DNA of 64,000 nt from NCBI GenBank assembly GCA_036250195.1, contig JAVHZZ010000001.1:377438707-377502706 (forward strand), given 5' to 3'. The stretch is from Mixophyes australis. Its lineage: Eukaryota; Chordata; Amphibia; Anura; Limnodynastidae. Every line of letters begins with the position of its first letter. Position 1 is the stretch's first letter. The notes beneath the pieces were generated by a model that made no database searches, had not been told where the DNA came from, and was given only the letters and a program-made list of their open reading frames with translations. The translations under genes were made by a program, and so were the position numbers. This document shows, in pieces, positions 1 to 10,359 of this stretch.

Positions 1-348
1 CTTGGAAGGCTATACTCTCTTCAAGAGGGATAGGGTAAATAAAAGGGGAGGATGAGTATGTATTTATATTAAGCCAGAGTTAAAACCAAGTATTCAGGAA
101 GTTATTTACAAGAATATTGGTGAGAATATACAGGCATTGTGGGTTGAAATATCCAGTGAAGGAAAAAGTTCAAAGAAGTTGCTGATAGGGATATGCTATA
201 AAACGCCAGATATTAGTATGATTGAGGAAGCCCAAATTCTACAGCAAATTGAAATGGCTACACAACTAGGTCAAGTTTTAATTATGGGGGATTTTAATTA
301 TCCGGACATTGATTGAAGTACTGAGACCTGCTGTACAGCTAGAGGAAA
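1..348 (+). pseudogene. CR1 ORF2 endonuclease, central part
   Basis: The translation gives an apurinic-type endonuclease segment: a GYTLFKRDR stretch, then an in-frame TGA where the family has the GGG turn, then VCLYIK, and MGDFNYPDIDW close to the first insertion. The GDFN block is a catalytic motif of the APE-like nucleases that nick target DNA for CR1 retrotransposition. A second stop follows directly after the DIDW. The reading resumes at 1321 after the inserted inverted-repeat element. The stop pattern is the same in the right copy. Confidence 0.85.
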
Positions 349-1302
349 ATTGAAGAGGTGCAGTTGATAAAGAGTATCAGCTGAACCTAGTAGTATGTGA
401 GGCACTCCTGTCCATATCATTAATAAATATAAAATCAACTTTATTGATAATTACGTCTTAAAACAGTTAGATAAGCAAGTGTCATTGAGGTTGGCGAATT
501 AAAAAAATAGAAGTGAAAAAGATAGAGTTATAGTGTTAAGAAATAAAAACTAGACCCACAGGGAATCCGGTCACAAATTGCTAATAGGCAATATCAGACC
601 AATTGATCTGTTCACCCATATCCCGGCTGGGATTTTCCGTGATCAATTACCCACCTATATTTGCCTATTGTATACACAGACGCAGTATCCTTGAGATACA
701 GTTATTAACTATTTGAGCCTTTGCTAGTATTGTAATCCAGTGCTACCTTTAATAAAGCATACCAATTCCCTTTTCCTCTACCATATGTAGTAGAGAACGC
801 AAGAATAGCACATAAGAGTGTCCTACAATCACAAAGACTATGTCTTATGAGATACAAAGATAATATTAACCCTATACTGTTATAACGTTGGCTGCGTATA
901 TGATCAAGTATTATCTTGGTGAAGACACATAATATCATTATTGGTCTTATGACCTAGCAATCATTTAAATATTTCAATTAGAAATAGGACCATTGGTCAT
1001 AGAATTAAGCTACAATATTGATCTAACACTTAACACTTAATGATTGCGACCGGCTTCCCTATGGGTCTAGTTTTTATTTCTTAACACTATATCTCTATCT
1101 TTTTCACTTCTATTTTTTTAATTCGCCGACCTCAATGACACTTGGTTATCTAACTGTTTTAAGACGTAATTATAAATAAAGTTGATTTTATATTTACTAA
1201 TGATATGGACAGGAGTGCCTCACATACTAGTAGGTTCAGCTGATACTGAAGTGAGGTTTGTCCTTACCTTGAGCGGATTGGTTTACGCCCCCTTTTTTTC
1301 CT
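349..1302. mobile_element. Long-inverted-repeat (foldback) element inserted in the CR1 endonuclease
   Basis: This insert is flanked by an 18-bp direct repeat, CTGTACAGCTAGAGGAAA (331-348 and 1303-1320), which reads as a target-site duplication because the CR1 protein sequence joins across it. It contains two near-perfect inverted arms of about 205 bp (about 373-578 and 1042-1247) around a 460-bp AT-rich core. The right arm is followed by an extra 55 bp ending in a T-rich run that the left end lacks. No coding capacity is evident; a 77-codon minus-strand ORF in the core is not recognisable. The superfamily is not identified, and the 18-bp duplication is long for a cut-and-paste element. Confidence 0.7.
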
Positions 1303-1320
1303 CTGTACAGCTAGAGGAAA

Positions 1321-1511
1321 CGGGTTTCTGAGCACTCTAAAAGACCATTACATGTCCCAATTAGTAGAGGAACCAACTAGGACTATACTGAACCTAGTAA
1401 TAACAAATAATGTAGACGTAATATCAAATATTCAAGTAAGGGAACACTTGGGAAACAGTGATCATAATATGGTCTCATTTGAAATTAGTTTCCATAAGCA
1501 ATGGTATAAGG
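1321..1511 (+). pseudogene. CR1 ORF2 endonuclease, C-terminal part
   Basis: The reading frame after the insertion encodes the end of the endonuclease, with MSQLVEEPTR and the catalytic His motif LGNSDHNMVSFEI. The SDH triad is the C-terminal signature of APE-type LINE endonucleases. It is cut at 1511 by the hAT MITE and continues past 2219. Confidence 0.85.
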
Positions 1512-2211
1512 CAGTGATGGCTAACCTTATCGGCTTGGTGTGTCAAAAATCAGAAAAAATTGTAGCCTTCCTCGGGTCGCGTGTCACTTAAAAAAAAATA
1601 TATATATATATATATAATTTAATAAAAATATAAATATAAAACAACACTACATAAGATTGCTTGTGGCCAGCCACCAGCAATGTTATGTAGTGTTTTTATT
1701 AATAGACAAAAGACTCCATTTCTGGTGAGCCTGCAGGGTATGCAGAGCTGTGTGATTATATATAAATATTGTATTATAGGATAAAAAAAAACTTTTTTAA
1801 TCCTATAATACAATATTTATATATAATGAGACAGCTCTGCATACCCTGCAGGCTCACCAGAAATGGAGTCTTTTGTCTACAAATAAAAACACTACATAAC
1901 ATTGCTGTTGGCCAGTGTCTGAGGCTATTTTACTATTAAATATTATAAATAGCTTTTACAAGCCCTACCGTGCTCCAGGGAAGCGCGCCATTGAAGTAAT
2001 GCCGGAAGATATACACAAGGGAGGAGCTGCTGCGACCGCGCGTGCGCAGCAGCTCCATTTCGCCGACGGGGAAATGTACAGCAGCCGCGGCGCTGTCAAA
2101 GAAGCGTCCGCGGTTGCTGTACAGAAAAAATATTTGGTATGTTTAAAACAGGCAGTTTGCCTAAATCGCCTGGCGTGTCAGTCAAACTGTGTCATAGGTT
2201 AGCCATCACGG
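1512..2211. mobile_element. Non-autonomous hAT MITE with large internal palindromes
   Basis: The terminal inverted repeats begin CAGTGATGGCTAACCT and end in its near-complement, and the element is flanked by a perfect 8-bp duplication, GTATAAGG (1504-1511 and 2212-2219). TIR form and 8-bp TSD are those of hAT elements of the Charlie type. Inside lie a (TA)n tract and a near-perfect hairpin of about 125-bp arms (1665-1915, centre about 1791). A GC-rich part follows (2020-2130) with two smaller palindromes, one centred on GGAGCTGCTGC/GCAGCAGCTCC and one bounded by TGTACAGCAGCCGCGG and its complement. There is no transposase, so it must have been mobilised in trans. Confidence 0.85.
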
Positions 2212-2219
2212 GTATAAGG

Positions 2220-4078
2220 GATCAACTAGGACTTTAAACTTTAGAAAGGCAAAATTTAATATGCTAAAGGAGTCTATAAAGTGCATATACTGGGATAAAG
2301 TTTTTGAAGGAAAAAAACCGGAAGAAAAGTGGGCTGTCTTTAAAATATTGTTGAAAACATACACATATAAGTTAATTCCTATGGGAAATAAATGTAAAAG
2401 AATTAAGTCTAAACCAATGTGGCTAAATAAAAAGGTAAGGGAAGAAATGCAAAGGAAGAAACGTGCATTTAAATTGTTTAAGTCTGAAGGGTCTGAGGAG
2501 TCCTTCCGTAGGTGCAAGGAATGTAATAAAACATGCAAAAAGAAAATTAGATTGGCTAAATTAGAAAATGAAAAACAAGTTGCAAAACAAAGAAAGACAA
2601 AGCCCAAAAAGTTTTTTAAGTTTATAAATCTCAAAAGGATTACAAAATATAATATAGGACCCTTAAGAAGTGAGATGGGTGAATTGATAAATGATACTAA
2701 GGAAAAATCAGAGGTATTAAACACTATATTTTCTTCAGTATTTACTAGACAGGAACAAATGGTAGGAATAATACATAAAATTGGAAATGAAACCATACCA
2801 TTAACTTATACTTGGCTGACAGAGGAAGAAGTCCAAAGGCAACTGAAGAATATTATAAAGCTCCAGATCCAGATGGCATACACCCAAGGGTTCTTATGGA
2901 ACTAAACTCAGAAATAGCTAGACCGCTATTCTTAATTTTCATACATTCAATCTCATCAGGCTCACTACCAAGAGATTGGCGAATAGCAGATGTGGTGCCA
3001 TTGTTTAAAAAGGGGACAACATCACAAACAGGGAATTATAGACCTGTAAGCCTGACATCAATAATTGGGAAACTACTGGAAGGTATATTAAGGGATAGTA
3101 TTCAGGATTACTTGGTGCGCAATAAGATTATTAGTGGGAATCAGCATGGATTTGTGAGGGATAGGTCATGTCAAACTAATCTAATTAGTTTCTATGAGGA
3201 AGATAGTGGGAAGTTAGACCATAGCAACACAGTAGAAGTGGTTTACTTAGATTTTGCAAAGGCCTTTGATACAGTGCCACACAAGAGGATAGTTTACAAA
3301 ATAAGTGAACTGGTTCTATGAAACAACATTTGTAATTGGATCGAAAACTGGTTAGAGAATAGGGAACAGAAAGTTGTGATAAATAGAACATTTTCTAATT
3401 GGTCAAAAGTTTTAGATGGAGTATCTCAAGGTTCCGTGCTGGGGCCACTCCTTTTAATATATTTATTAATGACCTTGGTTATGGTTTAGAGAGTAAACTT
3501 TCCTTTTTTGCAGACACTAAACTCTGTAAGGTAATAAAATCAGAGCAAGATGTAGCTTCTCTACAGAGGGATTTAAATAAACTGGATGATTGGGCGGCCA
3601 AATGGAATATGAGGTTTAACATAGATAAATGTAAGGTTATGCATTTAGGGATCAAACACAAGCACGCAATCTATAAACTAAATAGGATTACTTTAGGTGG
3701 AATCTATAATGGAAAAGGATTTGGGAGTGCTCATAGACAGTAGAATTAGCAATAGTGCTCAATGTCAAGCAGCAACTGCAAGGGCAAATAAAGTATTGGC
3801 ATGCATAAAAAGGGGCATAGGTGCAAGGAAGACAGTGTAATTTTGCCACTGTATAAATCGTTGGTAAGACCTCATCTTGAATATGGAGTACAGTTCTGGG
3901 CACCACTCTATAAATAAGATATTTTGGAACTAGAAAGAGTTCAGAGAAGGGCAACAAAATTGATAAAGGGAATGGAGTCATTAAGTTATGAGGAAAGGTT
4001 AGCCAGTTTAGGCATGTTTACTTTAGAAAAGAGGCGTCTAAGAGGAGATATGATTACTATGTACAAATACATTAACAG
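2220..4078 (+). pseudogene. CR1 ORF2 reverse transcriptase
   Basis: The frames at 2261-2905, 2812-3321 and 3399-3743, plus the region to 4078, form one broken reverse transcriptase. Blocks in order are WLNKKVREEM, the linker GPLRSEMGE, WRIADVVPLFKKG, NYRPVSLTS, QHGFVRDRSC, VYLDFAKAFDTVPH (first catalytic Asp), GVSQGSVLGPLL and a palm motif reading FFADTKL. The family has FADDTKL, so one catalytic Asp is missing through a 3-nt loss. After it come the CR1 blocks [27 protein letters not shown] and [12 protein letters not shown]. Frameshifts lie near 2868 and 3455, with a stop at 3319. The right copy shares all of these lesions. Confidence 0.9.
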
Positions 4079-4465
4079 CATGTGGCATTGTCATTGACAT
4101 CATCATTTACACACCGAGACGAGGAGAGCTTCAGGTCTGTGTTATACCGCCATCTTCAGTCTGGACAAGAGAGATTTTGCAAGTCAGACATGGAGCTACC
4201 TTAAATTTCAGATAAGTCTTCATTATCAATACCCATTCTAAGAGTTTTTAATTGGTATTTTAAAATAAACTGTTTGTAAGATTTCACACACTTGTGGCAG
4301 TCTTTTGACTTGTGTTTATTTGTAGCGCAAGACGAGGAACTTGTCCACAGATAAGAATAATATTTATTTATTAATGTACGCTGCTATTCAGTTGATTAAA
4401 TCTGGCATTATTTAACATACTACACTATGAGTACCCCTTTCCTCAGTTGCAGTAATGATATATAT
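4079..4465. other. Unassigned sequence between the CR1 and the TA tract
   Basis: No ORF of note and no terminal repeats are visible. It starts abruptly where CR1 coding sequence ends and may be the 3' piece of another retroposon: it is followed by an AATAAA at about 4263 and AT-rich DNA. The right-copy equivalent is 48139-48520. Confidence 0.4.
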
Positions 4466-4467
4466 AC

Positions 4468-4473
4468 ATAGAC

Positions 4474-4512
<39 letters not shown>
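4468..4512. repeat. (TA)n microsatellite
   Basis: This is an uninterrupted TA run. The right-copy equivalent (about 48535-48568) is about 12 bp shorter, which accounts for part of the offset change between the copies. Confidence 0.95.
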
Positions 4513-4515
<3 letters not shown>

Positions 4516-4617
4516 TTCTAAATTTCCACTTCTACTATTAATATACAGTAGTGCTACAGAATTTAGATTATATAAATAAATGTTGTTGATGATGATGATG
4601 ATAATAATGATGATATA

Positions 4618-5193
4618 CAGTTCATTCCTATGGGACAATGAATTAGGATTTTTTTTAGTTTCTTGTAACGTTTTGATAAAATAATGGCAAATACACATAT
4701 TTAGTACTTTATATAAACTTATATTTTTATTTAACAGCTTATTGGGCTACTCTTGGCTTTGATAACGGCCTTTACTCGGCGCGACATGCTCTCAACGTGT
4801 TTCTTAGCTAACTCTTTGATTCTATCATCATTATGCCAAACCTGAATCAGTCGTTCAATCAGCTGTCGCTTCATTGTACAGACAATTTCACTGATTGAAT
4901 CTTTCATCTCCATCCAAATGTTTTCAATTGGATTCATGTCTGGACTATTTCCAGGTCAGTTAAAACAGGGATGTAATTTCTACGAAGGTGCTCTAATACC
5001 ACCTTTGCTGTATGGCATAGCGCCCCATATTACATGACTATACTATAGACTATATAGACTATAAATAGTGTAAATAATTATTATAAATAGACTATAAATC
5101 AGAACGTATTTACTATATATTAACTATTTTTGAGGTACAAACCTTAAAAATACACAAAAGTTAAAAAACGTCTAATTCATTGTCCAACCACTG
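4618..5193 (-). mobile_element. Internally deleted Tc1/mariner element
   Basis: The element lies between TA dinucleotides (4616-4617 and 5194-5195), the Tc1/mariner target duplication. The ends carry inverted GGACAATGAATTAG blocks; the right end reads CAGTGGTTGGACAATGAATT on the minus strand. At 576 bp it is far below a full Tc1 element and keeps only the transposase C-terminus. Its left TIR has a short replacement compared with the right-copy element at 48668. Confidence 0.8.
4731..4975 (-). pseudogene. Tc1-like transposase, C-terminal fragment
   Basis: The fragment encodes PGNSPDMNPIENIW, whose Glu is the third catalytic residue of the DDE triad in Tc1 transposases. It continues through the usual C-terminal helices and ends SMSRRVKAVIKAK. 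The DNA-binding N-terminus and the first two Asp residues are absent. No full-length product is possible. Confidence 0.85.
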
Positions 5194-5195
5194 TA

Positions 5196-5448
5196 TATGA
5201 TGCAGGTGCTGCTGTGCAAATGCGCATGCGTCAGGATAGGCATCTCCCAGCAAGCTCCACTACTGCTGTGGATAGTCCAGGGGAGGAGTAAGGCCAGCCC
5301 AGTGTATATGCCTGCTCAAAGGGAGAGACAAAGGCACAAAAACAGAGGGGCAGAGTCCTAGGGTTTGAAGAGATATCTGAGGGAGATGTCTGGAAAACAG
5401 AGAAGCTGAGGGAGGAAGATACCAAGTTTGTGAGAGGGGAGAAACCTA
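5196..5448. other. Unassigned A/G-rich leader next to LTR-like debris
   Basis: This is a purine-rich, repeat-like sequence without a convincing ORF. In the right copy it is followed by 68 bp that the left copy lacks, including a TGTCAGGATGAGAGCATAAA segment that also starts the putative 3' LTR at 7542. It is probably part of the same LTR-type element. Confidence 0.35.
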
Positions 5449-6072
5449 AGCTGAAATAGAATATTGGATGTCAGGACCCAAAATAAATCGTTGCATGAAT
5501 ACCTAAATTAACCTGATCTTCAATTCAGATAAATGTGTGACCAAATGAGCCCAGGAGGAGGTAATTGAATTAGGTAAACGCTTTGTGCAGAGACCAGCTT
5601 AAGATATGCAGATCACAGACATCCATTGTATTTGATCCTGTATTTCCCTAGCTAATTGACTTCCTTTCAATAGGGTTAAAAAACACAAACTAACCCCTAG
5701 GTGTAAATTGGAGAGCCAGACGCCTAGGTGAGGATCTTGGAGACTCTTGTATAAAACCTCTATGGTCTTTATGCCAGTATATAGAAATGTGAACTTGAAA
5801 GGAAATTAATAAATTTTTCATATTTTGGGAAATCTGGATGCCACCCCGTACTGAGGGGCAAACACCACAAAAGGGTCTTGAAACATAGATACCAACTACA
5901 CAGGGAACGGCCATAGGCACATGTATTTCAGGATGAGATTGGATATTGCTGTAATGCCATTATGTTTGGTATTTAAACGTGCGGGAGAGTATGACCGGTT
6001 TATTGAGGGGGGTGTTATTTCTCTGAGATATATCTGTGAAGAATTACCAACAGGTCAAAACTTAGGAATAGT

Positions 6073-6726
6073 TTGACTAAACCTGAGGTAACACCCAGAG
6101 GACATTTCCGCCCCTACATTAGCATTCACACTGCCCCTGTGAATGCCGTGCCATTTGATGTTGTTCCCACAAATGTTGTAGTAGTTACTGATCTTGGATG
6201 GTTAAATTCTCAGTATGTTCCCGCAAATGTTGTTCCTACTATCTCTAATTCTGTTACACCGTGTGACTCAGCCCAGGTAGTATGGGATGATGCTGAACCT
6301 GTCAATGATGTGACTTTGTGTAAAGAACCTGAAATGTTCTGTGATCATTTTGCATCTGGTGCTTTGCTAGTGAAATGTGATGATGAGAAGCTGATAAGTG
6401 CCAGTGTTAACTCTGTCAATTATGATGATTTATGGGAAGAACCCGAGGTAATAGGGGGTAAGTTGGAAACCCCTAATAGTGTAATGTGTAAGGAAGTTAA
6501 TGCCCCACATGTCACTGTGTTAGAATCAGCTGAGAATACCAATGTTTTTTCTTTCCAGGTGCCGGGATGTAATAAGGAAAGAGAATGTCTTATTTTAACG
6601 AATGCCTATAATGAGGATAATGTCAATAACCGTATTGCGTTAGAATCCAAACCTGTTTTGACACTATCATCTTGTCATGGGATAAGGACAGCGTTATTGC
6701 AGCTGTTGGCATTGATACTGGTGTAG
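6073..6726 (+). pseudogene. Retroelement-like ORF, function not recognised
   Basis: This is a 217-codon reading frame rich in Val, Asn and Asp, with short internal repetitions of a VPxNVV type near the start. It has no zinc knuckle, protease or polymerase motif that I recognise. It overlaps the next frame (6672-7478) by 55 bp in another phase, which looks like a frameshift within one original polyprotein rather than two genes. In the right copy a stop arises after 67 codons (50184-50387) and the rest is deleted. From context it is part of the LTR element, perhaps a linker region of gag-pol. Confidence 0.35.
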
Positions 6727-7478
6727 ATATTATACTTACTAGGAATGGGACAGATGACAATGTGATTATTTCTGTTGTGCTAGAGAAAGACAATGTTTCT
6801 ACCCAGGTAATATGCTCAGAAGATGCTGTACCAGGTAACGGGGAGGGAGGGCAGAGTGAAGATGTATATTCTGTGCCTGAACCAGCTGCACACAGAGCGG
6901 GTGAGCATGCGGGGGAGACACATAGTCCTGACCAACGGGAAGTAGCGAGTGACAGCAATCCTTACATTGCTGCTGGGACCTGTAGTTCGAATGTTCACCA
7001 CTCAGATCTACATCTGAGTTCTGACCAGTCATCTGAGTTTTCTATAGAGACAGGGGGGTTAGTTGCTAGCCCACATTCACTTAGCCAGCTGTCTAACGGC
7101 TTAGAGGAGATAGATGAGGGGCCCAAACTCCCTGTTACTTTACACCCCCAGTTAGATGAGTCCAGGGGGGAGGGGAGTGTCCTGTTCCCTAGCCCCCAAG
7201 ATAAGAAGTGCATAGGGTGTCCCACTAAAAGGGAAGGTTGTAACTGGGGAGCAAGGCAGAGTGGAAGTAGGTATTCTGCTGTGCCAGACTTAAGGGATTC
7301 CCACTTAGAAGTGCAGTGTCAGGAATCCCAGGCCATTTTTTCCTCAGGCTTTCACTTAGAGGACAGGAGGATTAGAGACAAAGTGCACACTGTAACCGGG
7401 TTGGTACAGGAGAACCTGACCAGAGACCCTAGTCAGTGCCAGCTAGCAGCTATTACAGTGAACCCAGGGGGAAATTAG
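6672..7478 (+). pseudogene. Continuation of the retroelement-like ORF
   Basis: This frame has 268 codons, acidic and rich in Ser, Pro and Gly, and looks intrinsically disordered. It has no catalytic motif. A short phrase reading MILGTDLS follows in the next frame at about 7486-7509, immediately before the polypurine run. It recalls a retroviral-type protease or RNase H tail, but it is too short to use as evidence. This frame exists only in the left copy, because the right copy lacks 1717 bp here. Confidence 0.35.
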
Positions 7479-7530
7479 ATGAGATGATCTTGGGAACTGA
7501 CCTGTCAGTCAATGCCCATGCCATCTCTTG

Positions 7531-7576
7531 AAGGGGGGAGATGTCAGGATGAGAGCATAAATCTGATATGCTGAAA
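7531..7576 (+). promoter_or_regulatory. Putative polypurine tract and 3' LTR start
   Basis: AAGGGGGGAGA is followed by TGTCAGG, the TG expected at an LTR 5' end. The 35 bp from 7542 match 49534-49568. In reverse transcription the tract would prime plus-strand synthesis. Confidence 0.45.
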
Positions 7577-8539
7577 CACTGAGGTAACACCCAGAGGACA
7601 TTTCCGCCCCTACATTAGCATTCACACTGCCCCTGTGAATGCCGTCCCATTTGATGTTGCCTAAAAACCTGTGTGTGGAAAGGATAATTTGTCAGACTTT
7701 TGGGGATAAATCTAATTGAAGGACTGCCCATCATTTCTGCCTGCCCCAGGCATACAGATTATTATATGTAAGTAATGCTCTGTACGTTATCTCTTTTATT
7801 TTAAACTGTTTTGCTTTTTATGTCAAATTTATTATTTGTTTATTCATTATTTTTCTTTATATCTGAATGCCCTGTACCTTTTGTATATTAAATCTAAAAT
7901 TTAATAAGTTGCGTCCTTGACACTCTAAAGAATCCATAGCCTGTGTAGAAGAGAGATTGCTTGTCCAGGTTACCCTGTGTGAGCTTGGTTGATACATTTG
8001 ATTAACAAGCTGTGTGGGCTTGTATTTACATTTATGTAACAGTCTGGAGGTGTGAAGAGTTAACCCTGTGGGTGCTGGTGTGAGTCTTGCTAGTTTGTGG
8101 AACTAGGAGCCTGTGTGCCAGTGTGGGACAGTATATTGGGGTCCTATTGCCCATAACCAATAGGTGGTGGCTGTACCTGAAGTGTCTGGGGGTGTGAGAG
8201 CGCTGTGTTTGGGGGCGATTCCGTAGGTCTAAAACCTGTGTGATAGGTGAGAGAGACTGCGGGCTGAAATCGTGTGTGACATCATACAGCAAACACCCCG
8301 AAGTCACGGCAGATAGGAGCGTGTTCGTGACAGAGAGATACTGTAAAGAGAGAAAAAACAGGAGTCTGAAGCTGCCATTTGAGACAGAGTGGAAAACTGC
8401 AGCCATTGAAGGGAAGTTCAAACCAGGAGCTATGTTGTGAAGCAATTGCAGATAATGTACTTATATTGCATATTTGCTGGTGTATTGAAATACTACTGAA
8501 CAAATTAGAGATAGTGTGGGGAGCAGGGCTGCCATCAGA

Positions 8540-8935
8540 AACTGTGGGGCCCAGTACTAATTAATCTGGTGGGCTCCCCCCCCCCCTTGGTCCAGTACTA
8601 ATTAATCTGGTGGGCCCCCCCCCCTTGGTCCATTACTAATTAATCTGGCGGGGCCCCCCCTCCCCATACATGTCCCCTCCTCCCCATTAATATGCACCCC
8701 TCCATCTTCGCCATACATGCGCCCCCTATCCCTCATCACAGTACATTCCCCGTCACTCCCTCATCACAGTAAATGTCCCCCTCTCCACCCCACAGTTAAT
8801 GTCCCCCTCTCTCCCCCCACGGTTAATTTCCCCCTCTCTCTCCCCCAATCACAGTTAAGGTCCCCCTCTTCCCCCACAGTTAATGTCCCACTCTCTCCCC
8901 CCCCCCCCCATGGTTAATGTCCCCCTCTACTATTC
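8540..8935. repeat. C-rich low-complexity block with short tandem units
   Basis: It opens with two or three units containing AGTACTAATTAATCTGG followed by C runs, then about 20-30-bp units of the type ACAGTTAATGTCCCCCTCTC. The right-copy block (50936-51290) has fewer units. The proline-rich ORF across it is an artefact of composition. Confidence 0.85.
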
Positions 8936-9102
8936 AACCACTCAGAGCAGAGAGAACAGTCTATATACTACAATACTGAAATCTGAGAATTTCTTACTGT
9001 ATTCCAGTCCATTGCCTGGGAAGAAATTTATTTTTCAATTAATTACTGAGACCTAGATCATATTTGTATTGGCAAAAAAACACATTAGATACTGACTATG
9101 GT

Positions 9103-10160
9103 TCTATAGAAACTTGCAGTACATCTATTGCTAGGGGCAGAAGCTGCAGTATTGCTATGAACTTTAATGGTGACCCTGCCCCTTAAAAAAGTCAGTCTGC
9201 TGTGACAGAATAGATGCAAACCCACAGAATAGCACAGAGCCACTGATGACACTCACAGATTCAGTGCAACGGTGCAGAGAAGAGACATGTAACTGTTCTG
9301 CTTAGGGGATGGTTTATATTTCAGGCTATATACTCATCAGTGTTTTTCTGTAACTGCTGTTTCAGGAGTACATTTTTCATTTCAAATACTCTCTCTGGTT
9401 GCATTCCATACATATCATTACATTGCCCGCAGTGTGTGTTATATAAGACTTCTAGTACTCTAGACTTTGAATGCTTATTAGTCATCATTAATCCCCATTT
9501 TAGTTGGTCCAGAATATTTTATAGAGTTAGCATGAGTGCTGGAAATTAAAAGGTGATTAATGTCGTTTAACTGAGAAAACTGTTTTGTGCAAAGCTAAAT
9601 TTTGAAGGTAAATGTGCCTGCTAAAAAGGGATCATGGCATTGCACAATTTTTTGGGCCAAGTGTGCTCTGTACATTTATTTTTTACCTTCAATTATACAT
9701 TGTCATTGTGAAGCTACCCCACTTGTTTGAACATTAAAAGCCAATTTACTATGAATTACAAATATAATGCCATACTCCTCTTTGCATAGAGTTATGCCTT
9801 CAAATTTTAATAGGAGTCATTTTTTTTTTTTACACAGAAATGAAGCAGTACGACCTTTGATTACACCCATCCCAATGCATCATGGCGGGTGTCTAGGTGT
9901 AATCCTGGGATCCCACTGCACGATAGGGACATGAGTGGAGAGCTTGAGTTTGGAAATGGAGAGTGGTAAGTCTGCAATAAAGTGCAATGTCAGTTTTTAT
10001 CTGGCTAACCTCACTTTTTGGTAAGGGGGACATTTATATTTTCATTAGCGATCCATTATACCACAGCATAGTAAGAATATACTTACACTGGCCCTTTTTC
10101 TTTTATAACTAATCCACATCTACATCTAGAAGTTGTTGTATTTATTAATATTTTTACCTG
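9103..10160 (+). repeat. R repeat, first copy (unclassified family)
   Basis: This is about 1.05 kb and aligns with 18193-19063 and, for its second half, with 20517-20893. Shared blocks are ATAGAAACTTGCAG, GTTCTGCTTAGGGGAT, AACTGCTGTTTCAGGA, CCAATGCATCATGGCGGGTG and AAGGGGGACATTTA. Here the ORF seen in the other copies is broken. No terminal repeats or target duplications are visible. It could be an old dispersed element or remains of an older local duplication of a host sequence. Confidence 0.6.
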
Positions 10161-10359
10161 CTTTGACTTAAAAAAAATGTGTACCTGTATGTCACCTACT
10201 TTAAGGTCATTCTCTTTAAATGACCGGCACTGTTGGAAATGGGAGTGTTGTATTGCTTAATGGGAAATATATGCATAGGTATTGCAAGTGCTATAAAATG
10301 GTTAACAGTTGATGTTCAACCATGAAATGACTCCCGAAACAATAACTAAAATCTTACAA

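Larger units (their letters stand above)
1..4078 (+). mobile_element. CR1-type LINE, left copy, inactive and with two nested insertions
   Basis: This is the ORF2 part of a CR1 non-LTR retrotransposon, running off the left edge. The endonuclease is followed, after two inserted elements (349-1302 and 1512-2211), by reverse transcriptase. It is broken by stop codons and frameshifts throughout. The last recognisable CR1 coding sequence ends near 4078, where unrelated sequence begins, so the 3' UTR is missing. The matching element in the right copy starts earlier, within the ORF1 esterase. Confidence 0.9.
5449..8450 (+). mobile_element. LTR-retrotransposon debris, probably Ty3/Gypsy-like
   Basis: A purine run AAGGGGGGAGA (7531-7541) sits directly before TGTCAGGATGAGAGC (7542), the arrangement of a polypurine tract and the start of a 3' LTR. 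The first 35 bp of that LTR recur at 49534-49568 upstream of the coding remnant in the right copy, as a 5' LTR would. The region 7660-8100 is T-rich with a TTGTATATTAAATC stretch, as in LTR U3/R regions. A 75-80-bp segment occurs twice (about 6086-6165 and 7580-7660), so the element is rearranged. LTR ends and a primer-binding site are not resolved, so the family call is tentative. Confidence 0.45.

Noticed and set aside
2206..2796. 196-codon minus-strand ORF rich in Phe and Leu (also 46266-46943)
   Set aside because: Antisense shadow of the CR1 reverse transcriptase, whose A-rich sense strand yields few stops on the opposite strand.
8717..8917. Proline/serine-rich ORF
   Set aside because: Lies entirely in a C-rich tandem low-complexity block and is not kept in frame in the right copy.
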